Positions 41,024 through 47,472 of a stretch of 47,472 nucleotides of DNA are shown in pieces. The notes beneath the pieces are model-generated. The model saw only the letters and a list, made by a program, of their open reading frames with translations, was not told the DNA's origin and did not search any database. Position numbers and translations under genes: made by a program. Source of the DNA: Promethearchaeota archaeon (GTDB lineage: Archaea; Asgardarchaeota; Lokiarchaeia; Sigynarchaeales; SOKP01); assembly GCA_016839635.1 (NCBI GenBank), contig JAEOTV010000266.1, positions 1-47,472 of the forward strand, in the 5' to 3' direction. Every line of letters begins with the position of its first letter. Within the stretch, counting starts at the first letter, position 1.

Positions 41024-41998
41024 TTAATATCTTAATCCAAAAAGCAAAGCACAAAATATTACTCCAGAAATCAAATCAGCGGTTGTACCTGGATTTAATT
41101 TACCATTGCTTGCTTGAAGTTCATTATCTAACTCGATTGTCAATTTTAAACCTTTTTTAGAGGATATACCCTCATAATCTAAAATTTTAGATGCCCTATT
41201 TGAGATATATAAAGCTCGATCATATCCAGATTTTCTCATAACTAATGTATCTGGATTTTTTGATAAGAGTTTTAGGTAAGTATTGACTATAGCTATGTTT
41301 ATATCCTTAAATTTATCAAAAGTTTTAAAGAAATATGGTAAACCTTCTTCTAAAATTATCTTAAACCCCCTAGCATATTCTAAACTTATCAGATCATACT
41401 CCTTTGAAAATTCAAATATTTTTTTTAGATTCATTTTATCCTTTCTTAATTCTCCAAATGATTTGTCATCATTTATATCATATTTCTCAATTGTCCCCAA
41501 ACCTCCAGGATTACATATTCTAATCGCTTGAAAAAGGTTAACGGTATCTTCAACGGAAGAGTTTTCAATTACTTTTTTCAAGAAATGTTCTAAATCTTTG
41601 ACGTTAGTTTGATGCTTAATAATACATATTATAGCAGCTATCGATAGTGGTGCTAATATTAATATGTGTCCTAATAAAACATTACCTCCCTTTTGCCACT
41701 CCATCATTTTTTCAGCTGCCCTCTTAAAAAATAGCCCTAATTCAACAGTCTTGTAATCGATTTCATTATTAAAAGATTTTTGAAAATTTTGATTACAAAA
41801 AATCCTAAAATTTGACTGAATGGCAACAATTCCTGCTAAGAAGTGCTCAAATCTAGTTTTTTCAAAATTTTGCGTACGGTGAACATTTCCTGGCTTAGGC
41901 CAACCTGATATTTCTAATAGACTAGCTAAACTCAAGCATCTTAATAAATTATCTAAAGATTTAACAGAAATATTAAAATTAGTTTCTTCTAATGGCAC
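41024..41998 (-). CDS. CitG-like triphosphoribosyl-dephospho-CoA synthase family protein
   Basis: The 324-residue protein matches the CitG family: LASLLEISGWPKPGNVHR (PKPGNVxR is the hallmark), FEHFLAGIVAIQ, GGNVLLGHILILAPLSIAA and NPGTTADLISGVIFCALL at the end. In bacteria CitG makes the prosthetic-group precursor of citrate lyase. Archaeal members occur without citrate lyase and their substrate is uncertain. It is separated by 50 bases from the eL22 gene on the same strand and may share its transcript. Confidence 0.85.
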   Translation of the reverse strand: MPLEETNFNISVKSLDNLLRCLSLASLLEISGWPKPGNVHRTQNFEKTRFEHFLAGIVAIQSNFRIFCNQNFQKSFNNEIDYKTVELGLFFKRAAEKMMEWQKGGNVLLGHILILAPLSIAAIICIIKHQTNVKDLEHFLKKVIENSSVEDTVNLFQAIRICNPGGLGTIEKYDINDDKSFGELRKDKMNLKKIFEFSKEYDLISLEYARGFKIILEEGLPYFFKTFDKFKDINIAIVNTYLKLLSKNPDTLVMRKSGYDRALYISNRASKILDYEGISSKKGLKLTIELDNELQASNGKLNPGTTADLISGVIFCALLFGLRY

Positions 41999-42048
41999 AT
42001 CTAAATAAATTGTCTAAATTATATAATAATATTGTAGAAGGATAAGAT

Positions 42049-42354
42049 TTAATAGTATGCTAATTCAATATTCTTCTTTTCTTTCACAGTATATCCTTCA
42101 TTTTCAGTAGTTTTATGTGAAATTGGTCTGAAATCATTATGTAAACCGTTTTTATAAAGAAACTTTTTAATTCTAAGTTTTAATGCCCTTCTCGAGAGCT
42201 TAATTGGCATTTCAACATTTATATCATTTCCATTTCGATCAAGGGTTATCTGAGGCAACGCTTCAGATAAGAATCTAATTAAATCAAGAACATGTTGCTC
42301 ACTTTTATAGCTTAATTCCTTAATGTTGATTGTAATAGATTTTATTTCACTCAT
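42049..42354 (-). CDS. rpl22e: eukaryotic-type ribosomal protein eL22-like
   Basis: The 101-residue basic protein shows the eL22 pattern: a first strand ITINIKELS, a helix LDLIRFLSEALPQ, the strand DINVEMPIKLSRRALKLRIKK with KFLYKNGLHNDFRPISHK (compare LSKRYLKYLTKKFLKK...LRDWLRVVA of eukaryotic eL22), and a last strand KKNIELAYY. eL22 was long considered eukaryote-specific and was reported as one of the eukaryotic signature proteins of Asgard archaea. Its location beside a CitG-like gene, away from ribosomal operons, is usual for such additions. Confidence 0.75.
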   Translation of the reverse strand: MSEIKSITINIKELSYKSEQHVLDLIRFLSEALPQITLDRNGNDINVEMPIKLSRRALKLRIKKFLYKNGLHNDFRPISHKTTENEGYTVKEKKNIELAYY

Positions 42355-42452
42355 AGTGTCATCACTCTGTAAAATAATTAAAAATACTATTAATTTTTTA
42401 TGATTTTAGTATGATAATTCAATAAATACTGTTTTTTAAAGAAAATTTACCC

Positions 42453-42491
42453 ATATTTAAATAATAGTAAAGTTTGCTATATAATTGGTGA
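42453..42491 (+). promoter_or_regulatory. RuBisCO promoter and ribosome-binding site
   Basis: An A/T-rich TATA-like element ATATTTAAATA (42453-42463) lies about 35 bases before the TTG start, and GGTGA (42487-42491) lies six bases before it. The latter supports TTG 42498 as the start. Confidence 0.5.
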
Positions 42492-42497
42492 TTTAAT

Positions 42498-43778
42498 TTG
42501 GTAGACTATATAAATTTGGACTATATACCAAATGATAATGATTTAATTGTAATGTTTTATGTTGAAATTTCACCAGAATGTAAGAATTTACGGCATGCTT
42601 CCGAAGAAATCGCAAAAGAAAGTTCTATTGGAACATGGACTGAAATTTCGACATTATCCCCTGAAATAGCACAGAGGCTTAAACCCTCAACATTTTATAT
42701 TGATCCTGAAAAAAATATAATAAAGATTGCGTATCCAAAGGAACTTTTTGAAGCAAATAATTTACCACAGATTTTAAGTGCTATTGCTGGAAATATTTAC
42801 GGTATGAAGGTTTTAAAGAATTTAAGATTATTAGATATAAGTTTTCCAAAAGACATTGTTACTGCTTTTAAGGGCCCTAAATTTGGAATTTATGGTATTA
42901 GAGAATTAACCCATGTGAAAGATAGACCTCTTCTGGGGACTATCGTAAAACCAAAAGTTGGACTCACTGAAATTGAGCATTCAAAAGTATGTGGAGAAGC
43001 GTGGCGTGGCGGATTAGATATTGTTAAAGATGACGAAAATTTAACAAGTATGGTCTTTAACAAATTTGAGAAAAGGATAATAGAAACTTTAAAGATTCGG
43101 GATAAAATTGAAAAGGAAACTGGTGAAAAAAAGCTCTATATGCCAAACATAACAGCACCTCTTAGTGTTATGAAAAAAAGAGCTGATTTTGTATTAGAAA
43201 ATGGTGGAGAATATGTAATGGTGGATATCGTGACAATTGGATTTTCTGCCTTACAGGAAATTCGAGATTATCTTGATGATAAAGATATTGTAATTCATGC
43301 CCATAGAGCTATGCATGCTGCTTTTACTAGAAGTAAAAAACATGGTATGACTATGTTAGCATTAGCAAAGTTAATGAGACTTATTGGTATGGATCAGCTT
43401 CATACTGGAACTATTATAGGTAAGATGGAAGGTGGAAAAAGTGAGGTTCTAGAAATTAATCGAGTTATTACGGAACATAAAATAACTGGTAATAATACAA
43501 CGTTGTTGGATCAAGATTGGGGTAATATCAAACCAGTTCTACCTGTTGCTTCAGGCGGTTTAAGTCCATTACATATCCCTGAATTGATTGAAATATTAGG
43601 TACAGATATGGTTTATCAATTTGGAGGAGGATGCCATGGACACCCAATGGGAACTGAAGCAGGAGCTAGAGCAATTAGACAAGCTGTTGATGCTGTTTTA
43701 GGAAATTATGAATTAAAAGAATATGCAAAAAATAATATAGAATTAGCGAAAGCTATTGAAAAATGGGGAAAAGAATAA
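42498..43778 (+). CDS. rbcL: form III ribulose-1,5-bisphosphate carboxylase (RuBisCO) large subunit
   Basis: The 426-residue protein keeps the catalytic set: GTIVKPKVGL (Lys151/Lys153 region), GGLDIVKDDENL with carbamylated Lys177, Asp179 and Glu180, the HAHRAMHA loop (267-274), loop 6 IGKMEGGKSE, VASGGLSP and GGGCHGHPMG. Sequence and length fit archaeal form III. With ribose-1,5-bisphosphate isomerase, this enzyme converts the ribose of AMP to 3-phosphoglycerate in the archaeal AMP pathway, and that isomerase gene lies next door. It starts with TTG. No small subunit, phosphoribulokinase or AMP phosphorylase is in the window. Confidence 0.95.
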   Translation: MVDYINLDYIPNDNDLIVMFYVEISPECKNLRHASEEIAKESSIGTWTEISTLSPEIAQRLKPSTFYIDPEKNIIKIAYPKELFEANNLPQILSAIAGNIYGMKVLKNLRLLDISFPKDIVTAFKGPKFGIYGIRELTHVKDRPLLGTIVKPKVGLTEIEHSKVCGEAWRGGLDIVKDDENLTSMVFNKFEKRIIETLKIRDKIEKETGEKKLYMPNITAPLSVMKKRADFVLENGGEYVMVDIVTIGFSALQEIRDYLDDKDIVIHAHRAMHAAFTRSKKHGMTMLALAKLMRLIGMDQLHTGTIIGKMEGGKSEVLEINRVITEHKITGNNTTLLDQDWGNIKPVLPVASGGLSPLHIPELIEILGTDMVYQFGGGCHGHPMGTEAGARAIRQAVDAVLGNYELKEYAKNNIELAKAIEKWGKE

Positions 43779-43788
43779 TTAATACCAC

Positions 43789-44721
43789 CTATACCATTTC
43801 TGGATAAAATTTCTCAAAATAATTTGACACATGACTAGAAGCAAATATACCCACTTCTGTAATTAAACCGTCTATATACCTTCTACTAACAGTTTCAAAT
43901 GCAGGATTTAAAATTTCAATTCCTTCAGGTGGATCTCTCCATATTTCTTGAGGGTCTCTCATTTCAATAATTTCTAATATTCCAAGATTGGTTTCTGGAT
44001 TATACTTTAATAAGGGAGATGCAACATAAAGAGGTACATGTTCTTCATGAGCTACTAATGCTAATAATCTTGATCCGATTTTATTAATAATTGTACCCTC
44101 AGAGGTTATACTATCTGCTCCAATTAATATTAAATCCACCTGATAATGCCTCACAGCCCACCTCATTGCACTATCGATGATATGAATGACTTCAATCCCT
44201 GCTTTTAATAATTTTTTCGCAGTTTTTCGACCTTGTAGCCTCGGTTGTGTTTCTGTATTAATTACTTTAAAATCCTTGCCTTGTTTTTTAGCCTCTAAGA
44301 GAATGCCAGTAACTAAACTCGAATGGCAATGAGTCATCACGCTAAACTTTTGTCCTGCAGGCGGAAAACGTCTAGCACCTATTTCAGCAATTCTTTTTTT
44401 TGAATTTTGAAGCATATCATAATATAAATTCTTATATTTTTCAATTATATCAGAAGTATATTCAGCAATAATAGTCTCCTTTTCTTGTTCTAATTTACTC
44501 ATGATAAATTTTAAACCATTTTTCATAGCGGGTTCAGTTGGTCGTGTATCTATTAAGATATCCCTTGCCTTATAGAGTTTATCAAAACATGCCTTAACAT
44601 TTTCACACTTTAACCTTTTAGCATAATCACTTAGAAATCCAATAGCACTAATAGCTATATTACTAGCACCTTGTATCTCTAAAGATTTTATTTTTTGAGC
44701 ATCTCTTAATAATTGTTCCAT
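43789..44721 (-). CDS. ribose-1,5-bisphosphate isomerase (eIF2B-like family)
   Basis: The 310-residue protein belongs to the eIF2B/MtnA family: Cys132 in MTHCHSSLVTG and Asp203 in LILIGADSITSEGT sit at the positions of the catalytic Cys and Asp described for the Thermococcus enzyme. TETQPRLQGRKTAK and KIGSRLLALVAHEEHVPLYV complete the signature. It interconverts ribose-1,5-bisphosphate and ribulose-1,5-bisphosphate, supplying RuBisCO. It is convergent with rbcL, with ten bases between the stops. An eIF2B regulatory subunit is the alternative, but the RuBisCO neighbour and full catalytic pair favour the isomerase. Confidence 0.88.
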   Translation of the reverse strand: MEQLLRDAQKIKSLEIQGASNIAISAIGFLSDYAKRLKCENVKACFDKLYKARDILIDTRPTEPAMKNGLKFIMSKLEQEKETIIAEYTSDIIEKYKNLYYDMLQNSKKRIAEIGARRFPPAGQKFSVMTHCHSSLVTGILLEAKKQGKDFKVINTETQPRLQGRKTAKKLLKAGIEVIHIIDSAMRWAVRHYQVDLILIGADSITSEGTIINKIGSRLLALVAHEEHVPLYVASPLLKYNPETNLGILEIIEMRDPQEIWRDPPEGIEILNPAFETVSRRYIDGLITEVGIFASSHVSNYFEKFYPEMV

Positions 44722-44794
44722 ATTGGACTAAACCTTAAGTCTTGTTGATAATTTATTTATAGATTTGTAGAATTTAACCTTATACTAAATAGAA

Positions 44795-44974
44795 TTAATC
44801 CTCTGAGATATCCTCTGGATCCAATTTATAATCCTCAGTATCAACCTCAACAAAGAATCGACCAACGTAACCACAAGAGCACTCATACATATCCGGTGCA
44901 AGCCAACCTGAAACATTCACAGCGTTCTTTAAATTCGGTTCTTTACATTTTGGGCAAATTCTGATTTTAACCAT
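44795..44974 (-). CDS. small acidic zinc-ribbon protein (59 aa)
   Basis: The frame from ATG 44972-44974 to TAA 44795-44797 encodes MVKIRICPKCKEPNLKN, then SGWLAPDMYECSCGYVGRFF and an acidic tail ending DPEDISED. CPKC and CSCG give a four-cysteine zinc ribbon. Small proteins of this type are common in archaea and often accompany information-processing genes; no specific function is known. It is upstream of R15P isomerase on the same strand, 73 bases away, so co-transcription is possible. Confidence 0.75.
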   Translation of the reverse strand: MVKIRICPKCKEPNLKNAVNVSGWLAPDMYECSCGYVGRFFVEVDTEDYKLDPEDISED

Positions 44975-45102
44975 AATTTCAATTCCATATAATTTAATTA
45001 TTTGTGCTTGATTCGATTTTTTACAAAATTTACATTCTAAGTATAATTATAATTTATTACATTTTTAATTAGATGATATAAAATTTTTAAAATGGGGATA
45101 AT

Positions 45103-46032
45103 ATGGCAGATGCAATAGTTACTAGAAGTATAGGATTAGATTTCATATATTTTGATTTAATCTTTCTATCAATATGGATCTTCTTTTTAATAAGAAAGAA
45201 GTATTGGCGTTCTATTACTTGGGGGGTGTGTGGATGGTTGATTTATATTTTTACAGATTATATATTATGGTATTTAATTACTCAGACAAGGAGTTATACT
45301 GGACCATTAGATCCATTTATATTTTTCTTATGGTTCTGCTTTTCACCAGGATTTGTCCAATTTTCTTATGTTTTTGTCATGTTTGATAAAAGAAATCGTA
45401 AAGATCTTATCTTTTTCACTTTACTTTTCTATATAGGTTGGATCTTTGTATCGTCTGGTTCTCAATTAATTCCATTAGATGATACACTTATAGAAGTTTC
45501 TAGAGATATGAATGTGGCAAATCAACGTTTTAACGAAATTATAATGGTTCTTATTAATATCGGAATCGCTCTAATTTTATATTTCAAAAAGAAATTAAGG
45601 TTAGAAGATATTTTGTACATATTTCTGATTGGAATATTAGTTGAATTTTCTTTAGAATTTAGTTTAGCAATATCAGGTATTCGTCAGGCGCAAGGGGTAT
45701 GGAGTTTGGAATTGTTGATTATCAATACTCTCCTAGAATTCAATTTAGGGATTGTATTAATGTATCTACTATGGGCTCCTTTTAAAATAAGAAAATACGG
45801 TTATAATTATTTCCAAATGAGTTATAAAGATATGAAATATATAAAAACGGACTTCGATGCTGTTGCTTCCATTTGCAACAATAGATCTCTAAATAACAAA
45901 CATATGAAAGAATATTCTAAGTTGTATAGCTTAAAAATGTTTTTATCGGATATACTGTACTATTGTAAGACCTACAGAACTGAAGAAATTGTGCAAGAAT
46001 TAGAAAATGAAATAATAACTTATTGGAAATAA
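45103..46032 (+). CDS. polytopic membrane protein (unknown)
   Basis: The 309-residue protein has seven or so hydrophobic segments across residues 12-245 (for example FIYFDLIFLSIWIFFLI, SITWGVCGWLIYIFTDYIL, FFTLLFYIGWIFVSSG and IIMVLINIGIALILYF) and a soluble, helical C-terminal tail of about 60 residues. Aromatic pairs and the WLIYIFTD segment may line a pocket, but no transporter or enzyme family was recognised. ATG 45103 is preceded by GGGGATAAT. The gene is separate from uvrC, with a 115-base gap. Confidence 0.65.
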   Translation: MADAIVTRSIGLDFIYFDLIFLSIWIFFLIRKKYWRSITWGVCGWLIYIFTDYILWYLITQTRSYTGPLDPFIFFLWFCFSPGFVQFSYVFVMFDKRNRKDLIFFTLLFYIGWIFVSSGSQLIPLDDTLIEVSRDMNVANQRFNEIIMVLINIGIALILYFKKKLRLEDILYIFLIGILVEFSLEFSLAISGIRQAQGVWSLELLIINTLLEFNLGIVLMYLLWAPFKIRKYGYNYFQMSYKDMKYIKTDFDAVASICNNRSLNNKHMKEYSKLYSLKMFLSDILYYCKTYRTEEIVQELENEIITYWK

Positions 46033-46147
46033 AACTTCTTTAAATTAATAAGATTTTTTTGATAACAATAAAATATTAATCTCTATTAGTATAAAAATAC
46101 TATAGGCTTAAATATTCAATATAATGGTCTAAATATTCCCAAAAAAC

Positions 46148-47472
46148 ATGTCTAACCTACTATTACAAAGAAAAAGTTTACCGAATGAACCTGGCGTTTA
46201 CTTGTTTCTTGACAATAAAAAAAATGTTATATATATTGGAAAGGCATTAAATCTCAGAAAGAGAGTCAATCAATATTTCACAAAAAGCCATTTTAACGAT
46301 CCTTTTTATGAAGAAAAAATCAGAGAACTGGTGAAGAACATTGAACTTATTGAATATTTTGTAACTGAAAATGAGAAAGAAGCTCTACTTTTAGAAAACA
46401 TCCAGATTAAAAAACATCTCCCTCGATTTAATGTGATCATGAGGGACTCTAAGACTTATCCTTGGGTCGCAATCTTTTATTCTGAAGACTTTCCAAGAAT
46501 TAGGGTACTTAGGAACCCTGAAAAATATTCCCAAGATAACCTATTTTTAGGACCTTTTACAGATAAAAAAGAAATCATAAGGATTTTAAGAGATCTAAGA
46601 AAAATTTTCCCTTATTGTTCGTGTAAGAAACCGATTAAAAGGAAAAAGAGACCTTGTTTATATTATCAATTAAAACTCTGCCCTGGTCCCTGTTTTACAG
46701 AAATTACAAAAGAAGAATATGGAGAAAATATCAAAAGGATTGAATTGTTCTTAAAAGGAGAAACAAGTGAATTAAAAAAACAAATTCAGGAAAAAATGGA
46801 ATCAGCAGCAAAGAACCAAAAATTTGAATTAGCTGTCTTATGGAGGGATAAATTATTAGATATTGATCATGCAACAGACCAACAGCATGTATTTTTAAAT
46901 CATGATGAAAATAAGGATATCATTGGATATCACTCTGAGAATAATTATATGGCAATGGTTATAATCCATATTAGAGAAGGTAGGATTATAAATAAAAATT
47001 CTTTTAATTTTGATTTAAGAGAAAAATTAATTCATAAAGATGAGTTGTTTTCCTCTATTTTAGAACAGTATTATCAAGAATTCAAAACATTGTTACCGGA
47101 TGTAATAATTATCTCTGAAGTAAATAAAAGATTTGAAATTCTTATTAAATATTTGAAGGGTTTAAAAACAGAAATATTAATAAGATCCCCAAAAGAAGAT
47201 TTTGAAGAAGCCTTGATTCGTATTGCAAATAAAAATGCTAAAGTTATAGTCAATCAGAGTGTTCAAATAGAAAAGATTAAAATGGATGAAGCAGATTTTA
47301 GAGAGGAAATTTTAAAAGAAGCTAAAGAAGCATTAAATTTGCCAAAAGATCCTAGAATTATTGAAGGATTTGATATTTCTAATATCGAAGGTACTGACGC
47401 AACTGGCTCGATGGTTTATTTTTTAGATGCAAAACCATATAATAAAAACTATAGACATTTTAAAATTCGTTC
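46148..47472 (+). CDS. uvrC: excinuclease ABC subunit C (UvrC), 3'-truncated by the window edge
   Basis: The frame opens at ATG 46148 and runs off the window (441 codons visible). Residues about 10-95 form the GIY-YIG nuclease domain (NEPGVYLFLDNKKNVIYIGK, ALNLRKRVNQYF). FLGPFTDKKEIIRILRDLRK and CLYYQLKLCPGPC are standard UvrC motifs with cysteines. A UVR-like segment (KMESAAKNQKFELAVLWRDK) follows, and then the RNase H-like domain begins (GFDISNIEGTDATGSMVYF, with the first catalytic Asp). UvrC makes both incisions in nucleotide-excision repair. In archaea it is an acquired bacterial-type system. Confidence 0.95.
   Translation, partial: MSNLLLQRKSLPNEPGVYLFLDNKKNVIYIGKALNLRKRVNQYFTKSHFNDPFYEEKIRELVKNIELIEYFVTENEKEALLLENIQIKKHLPRFNVIMRDSKTYPWVAIFYSEDFPRIRVLRNPEKYSQDNLFLGPFTDKKEIIRILRDLRKIFPYCSCKKPIKRKKRPCLYYQLKLCPGPCFTEITKEEYGENIKRIELFLKGETSELKKQIQEKMESAAKNQKFELAVLWRDKLLDIDHATDQQHVFLNHDENKDIIGYHSENNYMAMVIIHIREGRIINKNSFNFDLREKLIHKDELFSSILEQYYQEFKTLLPDVIIISEVNKRFEILIKYLKGLKTEILIRSPKEDFEEALIRIANKNAKVIVNQSVQIEKIKMDEADFREEILKEAKEALNLPKDPRIIEGFDISNIEGTDATGSMVYFLDAKPYNKNYRHFKIR

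Noticed and set aside
1..47472. CRISPR arrays, insertion sequences, prophage or integrative elements
   Set aside because: No spaced direct repeats, transposase or integrase-like proteins, or terminal inverted repeats were seen on reading both strands.

Overview
The window reads as a piece of an Asgard (Lokiarchaeota-like) archaeal chromosome. It is AT-rich (roughly 30% GC by eye) and gene-dense, with many TTG/GTG starts. Archaeal information-processing genes (Spt5, aIF1A, aIF2-gamma, TFS) sit beside features typical of Asgard genomes: four Ras/Rab-like small GTPases, a longin/roadblock-type protein, an eL22-like ribosomal protein, a gingipain-like C25 protease and a form III RuBisCO with ribose-1,5-bisphosphate isomerase. 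The 5S rRNA gene stands alone, away from any 16S/23S genes. No tRNA, CRISPR array, insertion sequence or prophage was seen.

Layout. 1-3.1 kb: C-terminus of a probable CODH/ACS delta subunit, a tautomerase, a tiny zinc finger, a beta-helix membrane protein and a methyltransferase. 3.2-4.9 kb: a TusA-like/DsrE-like sulfur-relay pair divergent from a LysR-type regulator. 4.9-12.7 kb: a proline-rich membrane protein, an FGGY sugar kinase, a membrane protein, an MrfA-type helicase and a ferredoxin-like protein. 12.9-19.1 kb: a Ras-like GTPase, a thioredoxin, a DUF4139 protein, a methyltransferase translationally coupled to a circularly permuted Ras-like GTPase, an HD hydrolase and a Cys-containing coiled-coil protein. 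19.2-23.9 kb: three acyl-CoA dehydrogenase paralogues plus a decayed membrane-protein gene. 24.1-31.6 kb: longin/roadblock protein, Spt5, aIF1A, cupin, Fe-alcohol dehydrogenase, a GTPase-PIN-GTPase operon, a second cupin, a VOC protein and a membrane coiled-coil protein. 31.7-38.3 kb: an enlarged 5S rRNA, the C25 protease, aIF2-gamma, and a secreted membrane protein. 38.6-47.5 kb: RecJ-like DHH protein, DUF167, TFS with a decayed duplicate, CitG-like protein, eL22, RuBisCO, R15P isomerase, a membrane protein and the 5' part of uvrC.

Two things stand out. First, 17090..17746 encodes a complete small GTPase whose motifs run G3-G4-G5-G1-G2, the order known from the eukaryotic cpRAS domain, here as a free-standing archaeal protein. 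Second, several conserved genes are interrupted. aIF2-gamma (in its P-loop) and TFS (in its C-terminal zinc ribbon) each carry a 30-nt, in-frame, stop-containing insert that starts ATTTAA and holds a hairpin. Removing either insert restores the family alignment exactly. aIF1A has an in-frame TAA followed by its conserved C-terminal helix. These could be mini-introns, recoding sites, pseudogenes or assembly errors; the sequence alone cannot decide.
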